A stretch of DNA of 64,000 nucleotides from Leuctra nigra (GCA_934045905.1 OW203764.1:22873109-22937108), one strand, 5' to 3'. Positions 29,464 to 43,761 are shown, counted from the stretch's first letter. Made by a program: numbers and translations. Notes: a model not told the origin generated them from the letters alone.

Positions 29464-29760
29464 ATGAACAGCATTGAAGAGGATGTGGCGGAGAGAGGCG
29501 AAGATTGGAGGAGAGTGGAAGGAGAGAAGTGGTGGGAAGATGTAGAAAGATGGAACGAGTTGGTGGAGCGGCAGGTGGAGGAATCAGAGGAGAGTGAAGA
29601 CGATGAGGAAGAAGACGACGGGGAAGAAGTTGGAATGGCCGGCCGACTTCGGCATCCCAGGAGGCCCTAGAGGAAGGTGGAGCTACCTCCACCCCCCAAC
29701 CCGACTTTAGTTGGATGAGGTAATTAATTGTTAATTAATTGATATAATAAAAATAAAAAA
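29464..29760 (+). mobile_element. Possible LINE 3' fragment
   Basis: A short frame (29,464-29,670, 68 codons) begins with a pattern resembling the C-terminus of insect non-LTR reverse transcriptases: an acidic I-E-E-D segment, then D-W-R and a W-x3-V-x2-W-x2-L-V segment. It then turns into an acidic stretch and ends in an Arg/Pro tail. An AT-rich segment with AATAAAAATAAA follows at about 29,745-29,760. No reverse transcriptase core is present. The assignment rests on pattern memory and is weak; a chance acidic frame is the alternative. Confidence 0.25.
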
Positions 29761-32550
29761 TATTTAAGTGAGCGTAGCGAGCTTTTACGGGACTCTTATG
29801 ACTCTTTTTCTGTTTTTTTTCTGACCATATTGGAAGCACCGATTGACCAATCAAACTGAAATTTTGAACATACACTAGAATATCATTCTAATATAGACCG
29901 GTATTGTTTTTGAGCAATATTCAAATCAAAAAGTTTACAAATGGATGTCAAATAAAAAAATGATTGGAATCATTTTTGATTCTGGAATTTCTAGAGTAAA
30001 ATAAATTCGTTAAAAATATTACAATTTATTTCAAGTGATGCGTTGGTATTAAGGTATAGCGCGTATCAATGCTCGCTTATCAACGCGTTACACTGAGCGT
30101 TTTCCTAGTTTAAATTTGATTTGATTTCTAGTCTATATTTTGATAACAATATTTCGTTTTTGTTCAGTACGGGTTGACATTGACAACCATACAATTAAAG
30201 TTAGATTGTTGTTGTTAACCATTCACTAATTCAAATTTATAATTATGTCTAGATTTTAATTGGTAATTCCATCCCTCTTTACACAGAGTTAGGGATGTCG
30301 TTCGCGTTTAATCATCATTAAAACTTTGCAGACTTCTAATTGTGTTATTAATTTAATTTTTGTTTACTTGCTTCCTAGCGTTTCGACGTCCTTTGTAAGG
30401 AACCTAAACATTTTCATTTTAACATATTTAAAAATAATTGAATGTTGTAAATGTATAAATGACGAGAGAAATAACTGTTACATAGTTGTACAATAAAACG
30501 AGCGTGTTGTATAGACTTTGAAAAACAAGTGAAGTATTTGGGGTAGTTTTGTTTTATAAGGTTGGTGGCTCTGTTTCCTTTGATTGGGTGCTAGAGTGAC
30601 ATACAGGGGGGAGGGCTAAGCTGTTATAAGGATTATAATTGGAAACTGAGCAACGAAGACAGATATACCAACGATATCGCTTTAATTGTGTGCGACAAAG
30701 AGCACAATACACCTGGGTAGACTGGAGAGAGAGAGACAGAGAGATCTCAGTTCAATTAGAGCCGTATCACAGAAACAAGGATGGCAAAACACACGTCATT
30801 TCTGGAGTAACAGAGAAAAAGCAATCCCTTTTCCAATAATAGGTAGGGTATGGAAGAAAGATCGTCGTACCCATCTAATAACCAACCCATGAAAATTACA
30901 TTCAGACCAAAGCTGGTTTCTTGGCCCTTATCAAAGTTATAATTACTCATTGATTTCTCGATGAATATGTATTAGTAAAACTGATCAGAAGTTTACGGCT
31001 TGTCGGATTGGTACCGGATTGGAATAGCACAATGGAATAAACTTGGGACTAATATTATGTCGTTAGCATTAATAATATTATTTTTCAAATACAGACTATT
31101 TCAAATTTAGGAACGATTATTGAGTGTTCGATCATTAAAACTTCAACTTAACAAAAATAAGTATATTGTTCAATAACAAGTGAACGTGAACAACGTTTTA
31201 GAAGCACAACTCAAAAAATAATTCGTAACTGCGCACGACAGGAAATTAAACACTTTCAAAAAACCTGTCGCTGTTGCGGAATTAAACAATGTAGAGGATA
31301 CATTTAATTTTAATGTGAAGTTGAATATTATTTATAATAAAGTCACAATCTTCAATTACTCAAGTCGTTAATTTAATTGTGAATGAATACACGCGTCTGA
31401 TTGATTCACGCTCATTACGTCTCATCTCTGAAACTCCGCGAGCGCGCCAGAAGATAACATGCTAATTGGATGTGGGAGAGAGATAGCCGAGACCTTTGAT
31501 TGAAGCCACACTTAGTAATTAGCAAAAACACACACGCCGCCTTGTTAGTAGCTTGTTCATATCGCTCTCGCTCGCTCCCACTTGCATAAATCTCAGTCGC
31601 TCTGTCTCGCTTGCTCTCTCACAGGGATTGACACTTCCACTTGGGCTAATGATTTCTGTCCCCGGTTCTATCCCCGTGCAAGGCATCACTCGCTTCCAAG
31701 TAATTATACCACACAGAAAGCCCGACACGCTTGACATTAGCAAGCTGCTGAAACTTGATTGAAGACACACAACAGAAAATAATTGCTAATCATTAACTTG
31801 GCATCGTTTCCACAACTTTTTGTCAAAGTAAATATCAATTAAAAGTAATATAAGAAAATGTAAATCCTGTGTGCTACTGAAAAGTTAATTGCGCTTTCCC
31901 AAATTACTCCATTAACTTTTATATTGCTTTTCCTAGCAGGTTACTCTTAACTTTCAATAACTTATAATGACCATTTTACTTCGCAAACGACGTATACTTT
32001 CTCTCCCACTTTACCTCGAAGTAAAAGGTCATCAAGACAATAAATCAAGACGGCAATAATTTTTAAAGACTCTTCTGAATAGATAATCATCATGATTTTT
32101 ACATGTAAGACTTAAAAAACGGTATCTCCACATTCCAGGTATCTTACTTCATAAAACAAGATGGCGCGCTGAGAAGGTGAACGCTTTCCCGCACAACATT
32201 TAATTATGATATTGAATGCAGTAAAGGTAGTAATAAAATTTTATACCTCTTCATTTCCCAAACTCTAGAATTTTCTAACATGTTCATAAATAAAATTGAT
32301 CGCTTTCCAGAGCTCCTTTCTTATTATACTCACTGAACGTTGCCACTGCATCATCGTCACCGTGCGAATATCGCGATATTTAATCGCCACTGATGTATTT
32401 CTGATTCCTCAACGTCTAGCTCAAGCTTTAAGCATGGCAACACTGAGTGCGAAGTCCATTAGACCTAGCTGCTATCTCTATTTATTTAAGTGTATACGCC
32501 TGATGTAAGTGCTCCTTATGGTCCCGGGGGGCACGGAGATGGACGTCGCC

Positions 32551-32600
32551 CTCCCCCCCCACCCCCCCCCCCCCCACCCTTCCTCGACCCACCCCCCACA
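32551..32600 (+). repeat. C-rich homopolymer tract
   Basis: Runs of 8 C and 14 C separated by single bases, followed by more C-rich sequence. The opposite strand has G-quadruplex potential. Similar shorter C runs occur at 5,753, 16,679 and 16,950. Such runs are prone to length errors in assembly. Confidence 0.7.
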
Positions 32601-35600
32601 CCAACACATAATGCAATATTAATCAGTCCCGACTCTTGGACTGGGATACATTAGCTTGATGGCAAAAATCATATGGCATTAGCAACTCGATTCCGTCGGG
32701 TTATGTAACCTATCTATACGATGTATCCACATTTAGTTCGCTATAAACTACGAAGCGATAGATTTTAATCGGATTACCTTCTGGATAACTAGTGAGTACC
32801 TAGCACTCGGTTACTCAGGAATTCAGGAACTAGAAAAGAGTCGGGCTGTGGACTTTGGAATATGAGATTTTTGTACTTGGCAGCTGATATGGTGGTTGGT
32901 ATACTATATTCTAACGTTTAAATAAAAGTATGATTTTCTTATTTCCACAATACCCAAAAACAATCATTTTTTGTATGCTTTTTTATGCATTTTTATTATC
33001 TGAATCCAATCTATTTGTTTGAAACATTGCACTGTTCTAGGAATTGATTTAAGCTCAATCGGCAAAATGGTGAATACATTTTAAATGTTCATTGTAACCA
33101 AAAATCCTTTGAAAGTATCACATAATTCCATTATTTCCACACTAATTAAGTAAAAAGTAAATCAAACACGTACCTTTAATAGAGTATTGCAATTCCGTTA
33201 CATTTCCATTCGAAAATTCTGGAATCCTTCCGCTGCCACCATTTGTAATATTTGTAAATAATTGAGATTGCACTTTTTTCTTTTGCCACATCATACATTT
33301 ATGTGTCATGCGTTTTATTATAATTTATTTATGTTGTGAATGATTATTATGATGATGGATGGGAGATGATGATGACACATTTTAAAAGTATCACTATGTA
33401 AATTGAATTAAAAAGTAATTATGTTTTTGTGCATATAAAAGCCAATATTTCTATTAAATAAGTTTCTGAGATTTGTCTTATTTCACATCAAACTAAATAG
33501 CACTTAAAAGCATTAATCGAGAGTGCTCTGGATCTTAACACCATCAACAAAGTATAGCATTTCGCTGCAGTGCTCGACTTAGTGTACTCAATTCCATTCT
33601 AGTCATAAAGGCGTCTCAATTTCTGTGTTATTTACTCATCTCGCATGAATGTATTTGATCGTTCATATCCACTATGTGGAAGACTTGCACACTGGAGCGT
33701 GGCGTTGAGTATGTAATAGCAATCCAATGCAAACCAGCCTGGCAGCTAGCGAGAGGTATACAAGACTTATGACTGGCATTCGAAGTTAATGCATTTCTTT
33801 ATCCACCAGTGAAAGACATGGGGGCTGGGAAAGAAAAGTACGCTCCAGCACTTTGCTAAAACAAATTTAAATATTTGATCTGTTGTTTGTTGACTGGAGC
33901 ACCCGCTATGCAGAGCACTCGTCCGCAACACCAGCCACTTCAGATCTCTTTCTCTCTTGCGCTCTCTACTAGGAGTTTTGTGAGAGAAAAAAAACACACA
34001 CCCTTTCGCACTTTTATATACTTACTTCTGTTTCAAGCCAATTCGAGAATTACATTTGATAATTTATCTGTTTTACTCGTCTATTCCCCATGCGCGTACG
34101 CTGATGCTGTGGTCCGGAGTTGCAAAGTGTATTGCCCTCCCGAGTTGTTATGAGAGAAAATGTCTCTACTACACTGAGTAAGCCATTTTACAATGTGTTT
34201 ATTAAACGAACACAAACTAAGCTTCCATTTGACTATCATATTATGATGGATTATCTAATGATTTGGGGCATTACAATTCTCTTTATTGATTTTTATTTGG
34301 AATCAAAATCAAGTTTTGCTTTCGTAAATGCATTTTGTAACAGAGTAATGCACAGTAACTTTTATTACTGAAAAATAAATGTAAAAGCTCTTTAAATATA
34401 ACGTCTGAAATTAAAAATGCTTTTGAACTAATCAGCGTGTTTTTATTTACAGAATCTCATTGGTTAGAGTGAATTCGTTTCTTGTTGTCAATAATCAGCC
34501 GGTAATATGTTTAGTCGGCGCACTCTTTCTCGCCTTGTTTCTGCTTCAACCGCACGTCTTAAATCTAATTACTCCGCGGAAGAAAGAGGAAGGGAAATTC
34601 TGATTTATCGCGCATTTTCCAAAAGGGAAACAGTTTTTTCATCCCTAGCTGTTGATGTAATTTCCTTGTACTTGTTTAGTTTGTGGCAGTTTTTTAATTA
34701 GTCTAATGTTTGGTCACGGTTTCTATTAGCAACCATGAACAATGGGGGCGGCCATTTTGTACTCTCTCTCTACCACAATTTATTGTGTGTAATTAAAATT
34801 TAATTTTAGGTTGTTAGCGTCTCCGCTTCCAAGGTATTATTCAAGTTAAATAAAGCTATTTAACGTCACTGCTTATTATTCGCTTTACTTAAATATAACT
34901 TAAGCACGGCCGAGACAGGTATTGCCATAGAATGTTAAACTCTTCTATCAAATTAATGATGATAGTACCTTCATTTCGTATATTTAAGCATTTTAAAATG
35001 AAATGAAGACATATTCAAAATACTAAGTCCTGACAAAGGCAATTAATATCTGTGAGAGATACATGAACTTCCAGCCTAATAATAGTAAAACAATTATGCT
35101 GTTATTATCCTGTCCTTACCCACCTACCCACAGCTTATGAATACACCAATAAAATTACAGCAAAATGATAGTAATTACGACACGGGTTGACATTAATGTG
35201 CAAATTAATCAACTGTATAATAGATTATTGTGTGCCCTGAAGCAGTATTGTATTTGATCTGATAGGTAATATCATCCACGTGATAACATGGTAACTGAAG
35301 AAGTATTTGACAATAGAATGTATTTAATATTATTTATATATAAAAATTAATGTGGATAAAAAAGATTTATTATTATTTATATATTTTTTTGAAATTTTAA
35401 GTTGTAGATGACAACCGAGTATAGATATAATTAATATTTTAATTATGATCAAATGCATAATTTTAAAACTTAAATCAATGTATTCTGATTTCGATGCAGC
35501 AGGTATCACCGTAACAACCCCGTTATGCTTCAGTCCATTGCAATTGAAAAGTTACCAATATTAATATTAGCTAATTTCGAATGTCAGAGCTATGAAAAAT

Positions 35601-37784
35601 CGTAAAAAATATATCGTTCGGCGTTCGCACTTGTTTGAATATTCAACCGACACAATGACTTAAAATGTTGCAACAATGCTCTGGACAGGTGTAATAATGT
35701 AGATGTTTGAAATTCCACATAGATGTTGTTAAGTAATCTTCCTAATTCAATGTCATAATAAAGCGCTTCGAGTATATACGAGGTGCTATGTGTAATGGCA
35801 CATTACTTGGTAACTTTATCACCAGTCATAATAATAAGCTCGTTACTTCATATCTAACATGGCCGTTAAAAAGTTCATCTGGCAAAGTGTTGGGCTGGAT
35901 CTTCTAAAAGCTATAATCGTCAATAATCTATATATGTTCGCACGATAGTACGGGCGTCTGGTCGACGATAAAACGCTTCTTTTGTGATACTTTATAACTT
36001 CGCACGGAAATATTAGAAGGGAAATATTGTGAAATTATTCCAATCGTGGTTAATACTTTTGGCAGCACGCGAAACGCTTTGGGACAAAAACACTCAATAG
36101 TGTGAAGGTCAACGCTGGATTTATTTCGATTCTTCTTTTGGATCAAGCCACACATAGATGAGTAATAGATAGTGTTAAGTTTTTTCCTTAAAGTAATTGC
36201 TTTATGTAGGTATATGTAAAAGTTATCGAACACAAAATAATTAAGTAGCAATGTACCAAAATTCCCTGCATATTGACAAATATCGTCATTAATTTTATTC
36301 CTTCAAAAAATATTATGTATAATATAACATAACATTTTACAACCTGGAATAAATAGAATGCCTTTCAAAGGTGTGAAAATATCTACATATTCGATTTACA
36401 ACATAATTATTCAATTCCCTTGAAAGTATTAACAAATTGAAAGAAATCGACACAAATCAATGCAAATCCAATAAATTCCCATTTTTATGGCTTAGAGCCT
36501 GCTTTTTGTGGTTATTGTTTCGATATAGCATAATAGGTAACACCGTTTTTCTTATTGACTTTAAATATTGTCTGTATATGGAAACATCACTTGTCTCGTT
36601 TTCTGTACAGATTTCTAACAAAATCCTCTGATTGGTTGAAAAATATACGTTCATGGAATCAAGTTTTCATGCTACGTGGTCAAGACAATTTTTGTATTTT
36701 ACAAATCCAGCGATATCAGTCAATAACTAAGGCCGGTCTTTCAATACTCTGCTAAATTTTAAACAGTTGATTAGGACTGTATTGCCATGGCAACAACCAA
36801 TGGTATTCCTCAAACGATCACTTAAAACTTAACTACTGGTTTAAAGGATGATTGAAAATCTGAGCCTAAGAGTTATTTAAACATTTTAAGTTTATTTTTT
36901 TATACCTAGTTTTTAAAATTCATCTTTCGAATAAAGATGAAAGATGAATGCATCGCATCGCTTCAATGATTGGGGTTGTTTTTGCACAGTAATATCCAGA
37001 GTTCACATCGAGATACATACTTGCACAAAAATGGCTCACTTATCTATACCATGATATTGTAAGCGATTCATACTGTATAAAATACCTGTTCTGTACAAAT
37101 AATTTTGAAAATAGTACCTGTCGGAAAGTTGAAGAGACTTATGTAGAACAAAATTAGATAGCCAATTAGACAAATATTTATATCTAAACTTAATAATTGG
37201 GCAGATGATAAGTTACAGAAAATATATTCCCGGAAAACGTGTTCCATGATTTGAGAGATTATTTTGAAATCAATTCGAGTGCAAATGGAAGGATCACGAT
37301 TATTCTTTGAGCATTAGAAAGAAGTTCGATTGCTACCGGTAATATTCTAATAATTACGATTCCGTTTTACTGAAGCACTTTTCATTTGTTTCTTCGTCTG
37401 GCATCCGATGCTGATCTTGTTTATGAAGAGCCTAATACTGGTTTATAGCCACTAAATACAGGGGGCAAAGTGAATTATCTCAACATTAAAGTATTGGTTA
37501 AGAAAATGTTGAGGTCGTATCATTCGTTTAGGATTTAATCAGAGTAATAGAAGTTTTATAAATTGCTTCTGTTGGCTTTCCAACACAATTTCGATAATGG
37601 GAAGAACCCGACGGTGTATACCGGTACCCACGTCAAGACATTGCGACTAATGGTTGAAACACCCCTCGGCCGAGCCGCCGAGGGCGTTAGGTGTTTTATG
37701 ACTGTCGTTTCAACCGCAAACATTGTTGATCAAACGTTCCGCGTGATTGTGATTGCGCGATACTAATGGCCTCTGCTGCGTCGG

Positions 37785-37860
37785 CACAATACTGCACAAT
37801 ACTTCACAATACTGCACAATACTGCACAATACTTCACAATACTGCACAATACTTCACAAT
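37785..37860 (+). repeat. 10-bp tandem repeat, about 7.6 copies
   Basis: CACAATACTG and CACAATACTT units follow each other without gaps, in the order G, T, G, G, T, G, T, then a final partial unit. It is a simple non-coding minisatellite. Confidence 0.9.
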
Positions 37861-40402
37861 CCGCCGTCTCAATGTGTTGGATTAATACTCTCCAAGAATG
37901 TGCAGAGAGTTTAGCCCGTCAAGCAATTTTTAAACTGATATTTTTGGCAGTAATTTAGGAACATTTCAAGAAAAAGTTTAAATTCTGTCAAAATGCAAGA
38001 TAGTAGGGCAGGAATCGAAACAATCGCTCTTCGATAAAACGCGTCGAATGGGTTTAATTAGTAACAAAATTAAATATTTGATTATATACATAAATACTCT
38101 TTATGAACATCGGAACATAAAGCTCAACTCAACCATTAGGAATTGAAACATAAAACATAAAATATATTATAACTTTACGTTCATTCCCAGTAAAACACAC
38201 TTCGAAACAACATAAACATAAGTTAAACTTTTCTAATTATCAGTTCTTGAGTGTGGTCAGAACTTCTGTTGACTAATCTAAACTCTTTATAGGATGACAA
38301 ATGAACTACTTATTTCAAACTTTAGATCATAAAATTTGTGTACTGCGTGGTATTTGCCTCTGAGGAGATTAAAGTAATGATTAACCGATTGTATTTAACT
38401 AATAAAGTTAATGGTATGCATAGGTAATATGGTGCTACTGTGCTTTCAAACCCATAGGCAACATCGACAACATCAATTTATGACTGCGATGATGAAAGGT
38501 TTCACATAATTTGGTATTTCTGTGTAAGAAATGTTCGATCGGTTTTCTCATAACACTGAATTTTAGTTTGGATCATCTAACGAAGTTTCGTGAAAACGTT
38601 CCCCAAGACATATGCTCTAAGATTCTCCGCCCAACTATCAGTATGAATGTATTCACTGTCAGTCATATAGCGAGCTTATCCATTTAATCCAGGTAGTGCT
38701 CCACTTGGCACTTAGGCCCTTTGTTTCAACACTCTTCAATTAGCTCTACCAGGTTTCCATGTTGACGGATTAGCACTCGCAATACCTGGGGGGGATCAGA
38801 GGGGTGGCAAGTGAGGGGGGCCGAATAATCCCTGGCGTGCGGATAAATAATAATTAGTTAATTGTCACTGCACGAGGCATCCAAGAGTGTAGGCACGAAT
38901 TTAGGCGAATTAATTTTCCTCGGGATTAGTCAGAAACTCTCAAACAATTATATCGTTTCTATCCTATTATTAAGGACTCGCTGAATTCATCCGCGGAGCG
39001 ACCTCCCCTTCCCCTTCAACAAAACCATTTCCAAGAAACAACCACTTTCTTTCCCGTTTCTATCTAACACTCACAACTAGCAACGTTCACATACAAATTT
39101 TCTCGACACTGTTAAAGATAATCTTATTAAAGTGGTCCTTTTCACAATTTAACATGCCCGTAGGCCTACTTTGTTCAAAATTAAAACGAACATTCGAATG
39201 GGAAACAAAGTTGAACCACCATAAAAGGTATTCTGGTGGAAAACCACCCATTTCACTTTATATACCCACAGTTATACCCACTGTTGCCAAAATCTCTGGG
39301 ATGATATTAATTTTAAGATCGCCTTATCTCTTATGACAATCACGGGTTTCGTTGTCTAGGGGGTGGTTTGACGGGGGGTTGGTAGCCGGAGATTATGGCA
39401 CTATGGTTGGCCATGCACACACACCATTACTATTGTTGAAGCTCGGGCTGACAAAGCTATCTATGTTTCTACAGTGACTGCCTGACGGGCTTATGACTAA
39501 GTGACGCGTGCCGTTATCACCACAGCCTTCTCGATGACAATAGAAACTTATCGCGTCGGAAGATCTAGGGGACCGCACCAGCTTCACTCACACACTCACA
39601 TCATGTGAAGCCAACTTCTCGAATGTGGTTACATTTCATGGGGACTTTGACTAAATCGAATCCTTATCTTTATTATGTTATATAAGTACACTTCTCCTCA
39701 CAAATAAGGCTATATGGTGGTGGTAGGAGCATCAGTGATGATATCAGACGGCTGGTACATTAGACATGTCAAGCTTTATTATAACAATAGTTCACGGTAA
39801 CTTTGCTGTTGTGTACAAGTTAATGATCACTATGGTAACGGGTTTCTTGACGTCTAGACAATGCAAAATGTTATAGTTAAAGTTACAGTGTTGGGATGAC
39901 CATTTAAAGCCCATTCAAAATGCACTTTTCATTCAAGAAAAGCTTGAACTTTTCTAAAGTCTAATATTTTATGGTATTTAGTTGATTGTATTTATCTACC
40001 AAGAAGGTTATTAAATAAAGCGCCATAATTGAGGTCTTTAGCATGTGTATAAAAATGTAGAATATTTTTGAGGTTCGTACGTTAACTTTAAGCTTGACTT
40101 TACTTAGGGACGTGTCGTCGACAGGGGAAAATAATCTCTGGGCGCTTCTGGGCGCGGCTAAATTTGGAAGTCCCAATAACCAATAGTAATTTTATATTTC
40201 GGAAATACACAAATTAATTCCAGAACAAAATTAATTGAAGGAGTCCATCTTCATACAACTCTGTGACGCAAAACGACCTTAAAAAGTTTAAATATGAACA
40301 TCGATGCAGATATTTTGTTCTCTTGCAAATACCTGTATTTAAAACCATATTTTGAAGTATTTTTCATATTACTGAAGGGATGTACGAAGTGAATAGATCC
40401 GA

Positions 40403-40475
40403 TCGAACCGGGGCTTGAACCCTAAAGCTTTCAGTAGCCGGGCGAAAGCCCTACCCACTGAGCTACAAAGAGGGT
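40403..40475 (-). repeat. tRNA-like sequence, probable SINE head or tRNA pseudogene
   Basis: On the minus strand, TAGCTCAGTGGG (at about 40,453-40,464) matches the RNA polymerase III A box, and GGGTTCAAGCCC (40,411-40,422) matches the B box, with near-normal spacing. The D-arm is well formed. The T-arm and acceptor stem do not pair well and no clear anticodon loop can be set, so a working tRNA is unlikely. A tRNA-derived SINE 5' end is the best reading. I could not delimit its body or tail. Confidence 0.6.
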
Positions 40476-41856
40476 CACCCTGTATTTCAAATTAAGTATA
40501 ATTTTTGAACAACGAAGTCTCTAAATTGTAATTTTTTTTCTAGTATTCATTTCTGATTTGTTTGTATATTGCTCGTATCTAACTTTAATTAAATTATTCT
40601 GTTTGTATTTCGAAGTGGAGGTGCCATGTTTCGTCCTTGTACAGATCATCAGAAAAGCAGTGGCTATCCCTGGCTGCAGTATAGAGTGTTAAAGATCTCA
40701 AAGAACGAAGCAATGCTTTCTCATTAATATATTGAAAATTTATAAAATAGGCAATCAAATTAGTCGGTATATAGTCGTGTATTTGGTGAGCCGCCGTATC
40801 GAGTAATCGGCTAAGAGGTTTTCGCAAAGATGTGATAGTTTTTTCATTCAATGATCGATAAAGGGAAAGAGTGTTCTGCTAGCTGCTGTATACTTTAACG
40901 TAAGTGCTTTTTATACGGACACATAGAAGAAAGATCGCACACGTCCAAAAAAGCTTTCGCTCCGTCTTAGTTCTGTACAGGGTGAGTCGAAATTAACGAG
41001 CCTCCCTTTAGAGTCAATTTAATCAGTAATCGAAGGAACTCGAGTCGATACTATAAAACCATGCCCGTGTAAACTGTGAATAGATATTTTCTTCTCGAGT
41101 GGGTGGAAAGACGAGGGAGGATGCGCATTTCGTTGATTGCGTTATTGCTCAATTATTCGGCTAGCATAAAACGTTCCTGGAACTTGTATTGGAATTAATA
41201 TTTTCATAATATGATGTAATGTACTAATTTTGCTCATAAACGGACTTGAATGCTCACATATTATTTAATAATAGCTCTTAATCTTCTAAATGCGCAAAAT
41301 AGTTATTTTTAGCAACTTACAAAATTAACAAAGTAATTATTTATTTTTAATTACTTTCTCCATTAGCTCGTCAGTAGTACAGAGAGAAATAACATGATGA
41401 CTGTATTAATAAGGCTCGAGTTAAAGCGCGCGAGGGTTCAAAACTGGAAAACCAAATACTTCATCGAGTGGGACGTCGCAGCTGGTGTAAAACGTTCGAA
41501 AAACCGCCACCAGTTTGCGCTAGCTACCAGCAATACAAAACCTAGTCAAGTTGTTAACTAAACTGAGAAAATGTGGACTTGACTCTGGCAACATCAGTTT
41601 AAATTTCCCACCAGTCGGCTCGTTCTTACTTCTTTCCAGAAGCTGCTCGAGCAGAGTTCGAATTATCGGGTTATTTGCCAAACTAAGTCCCCCCCACCAA
41701 AAAACCAAGACAATTAATTGAATTGAATAATATCAATTTAAGAGTATTGGCAAGATAAATTCTCACTATTTCAGTAAAAGTTTCACATGACAAGGAATGC
41801 TGCGGGAAAGAGGAAGACCAGGCAAGACATAATAGCAATGATACATTGAATTAATA

Positions 41857-41862
41857 TTTATT
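41857..41862 (-). terminator. Poly(A) signal of the small heat shock gene
   Basis: AATAAA on the minus strand, about 200 bases past the stop codon of the heat shock gene and the first good signal downstream of it. Cleavage would fall near 41,840. Confidence 0.65.
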
Positions 41863-42059
41863 TTACCATTGAAACTACCATACAGTCTTACAATAACAGT
41901 ACATTTAATATCTCATTATCATTAGAGAATCAAAATTAGCAGGAAGAGGTAGATACGGCATAAAAGCTAATTACTGACAATATATTAAGTGAAGTAAATT
42001 TAAGTATAAAAGTGGAATCTAGATTAGAACGATGCCCCCTCTTCAAAATCGAAAACGTA

Positions 42060-43024
42060 TCACTTCTGCTCTTCCTTCTTCTCAACAGCCTTGCCGTTGG
42101 CAAATCCAGCCGCAGTGGCGCTCTTGACTGCCGGGACCTGGGTGTGAACAATAGGAACCACACGCTCATTCTGAAACGAGAGAAATCTTTCATTAATACT
42201 TGGCACACAAACCAACTGCACATGTAAAAGATTCAGCAGCTTTGAAAATCTTGCCCCAGACAGAAAATGTTAATTACCTGATCGGCAAGAGCGATCGGCT
42301 TCTTGGCCGGCGCAGCGATGGTGAGGACGCCGTCAGACGAGAGGGTGGAGGTGATCGCCTCCGCCTCCACCTCCTTGGGGATGGCGTAACGACGCTTGAA
42401 GTTGCGCTCGATGAAGCCGTGCTCGTCGAGACGCTCCTCGTGGTGACCCTCCACCACCACGAAGTTGTCGACGACCTTCACGTTCACCTCCTCGGGAAGG
42501 AACTGCTGAACGTCCAGGTTGACCTTGAACAAGACAGACGGAGACAAATTAGAAATACATCACAAATAGTCCTTATTAGTTCGAATGGAATGACGAATGA
42601 AAGTGACAAAACAAGTAGCAGGTAAACTCAGCTGCATAAATATCCATACAAATACAGGATATTTTCTTTCCGAAATTGAATTTTGTTTGACAAGGTCAAC
42701 AGTTCATCGAGGGGTTCACACCGAACAAAGATTTTCGAAAGTGTTTCGGATGTAAAATTAGATTACTTGTGCTAATCCCAGATCTGATATTTAAGTTCTT
42801 CTCACCTTGAATCCATCCTTGTCGAGACACAAGCTCGACGTTCCGCTCTGGCGCCCCGGCAGATGGCGCCACGGACGCAGATAGGTCGACATGGAGGGGA
42901 TGCCGGCAGGGAGCAGCATGAGGTCGTCGTTGAGGAGGCCGAGCCCGAAGTTCTGGTCCAGCAGAGACATCGGGCTGTTCGAGGGGCGGAACACATCGCG
43001 CATCATCCATGGAGTGAGAGACAT
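42060..43024 (-). CDS. l(2)efl: Small heat shock protein, l(2)efl/alpha-crystallin family
   Basis: ATP-independent holdase chaperone that binds unfolding proteins and forms oligomers in the cytoplasm. Three coding exons with GT-AG introns join in frame: 43,024-42,806, 42,523-42,278 and 42,170-42,060, giving 191 residues (Drosophila l(2)efl is about the same length). The N-terminus has the family's W-x-R-D and S-x-L-L-D-Q-x-F-G motifs (residues 20-27) and Y-L-R-P-W (48-52). The alpha-crystallin domain spans about 66-150, with the V-E-G-x-H-E-E and F-x-R-R-Y-x-I-P motifs; the Arg pair at 116-117 corresponds to the disease-linked Arg of vertebrate alpha-crystallins. A V-P-I-V tail motif lies near 159-162, and the C-terminus is Lys/Glu-rich. 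ATG follows directly on an acceptor site, so the 5' UTR is split by a 1.16-kb intron. It diverges from XPC. The family is certain; exact orthology to l(2)efl is likely. Confidence 0.93.
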
Positions 43025-43761
43025 CTGAAAGACATCACAGTGAATATCGGGGAACATGATCGGGATGGGATGGTGAGAACATAATTGTAATGGTTTGCAG
43101 GCGGGGCCCACAAAATTTCACCTAGATTTCACGAAATTGAAAAATAATGCTGGGTAGGATGTAATTTCTTTCATATAGATTATGTGCCGAAGTTTAAAGA
43201 TAATAAGCGGCAAGAAGAAACCAGCTTCTCGGCCGTCTCAAAACGTTAAATTACAAGGAACCTACGCAAGAAAATTGAAACCCAGCCCTATCTATACTTT
43301 TCTACTTCACAAATAAAGAAAGCACGGGGATATTTGTTGAGGCAGGTAATAGCCCTCAAAAGAATGCATTGAACCCGAGCCTTCTTGTAGGTCAGATTTC
43401 TAACAGCTGCTGGCTCGAGGGCACACAAGGGCAAGCTAACAAACAACCCTCCATGGATGGCGTACGTGACCTACGCAATGTACGCTCCTGGACGCTGAAA
43501 TTGGTCCGCGATTAGGACACTATGGCTATTCAACATTTATTTTGCAGATGTAATTTTTTGAGCGCTGAAACATTACTGTAAATAAATAAATACTAGCCTA
43601 GGAGTCGAGTTTGACTGCAGACCATTTTCTGTGTCCAGGAGTGTACGAAGCCAAAGGCAGATGCTACTGCAATATTCCAATAACGTACACCCGCGGTCAC
43701 ATAAATTGCTTGTAATTTTTTTTTGTATTTTTCAAAACTTTATCCAGACGAAAACATTGTA

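Larger units (their letters stand above)
29761..41839. other. Gene-free stretch of about 12 kb
   Basis: No protein gene is recognised. A repeat-like segment with GTGAGCGTAGCGAGC lies near 29,768 and related words (GCTCGC, GCGTTACACTGAGCG) near 30,060-30,110. A GA microsatellite is at 30,726-30,745. C runs are at 32,553-32,575, followed by further C-rich sequence to about 32,600. A CCGGTTCTATCCCC B-box-like word is at about 31,661. Open frames such as 35,928-36,251 (minus) have no recognisable motif. Confidence 0.5.

Noticed and set aside
31640..31690. CCGGTTCTATCCCC as a tRNA T-arm
   Set aside because: The upstream 40-60 bases are a pyrimidine-rich CTCGCT repeat with no A box or D-arm.
42200..42625. 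141-codon plus-strand frame across the heat shock gene
   Set aside because: It is antisense to the GC-rich alpha-crystallin exon, which clearly encodes the conserved domain on the other strand.
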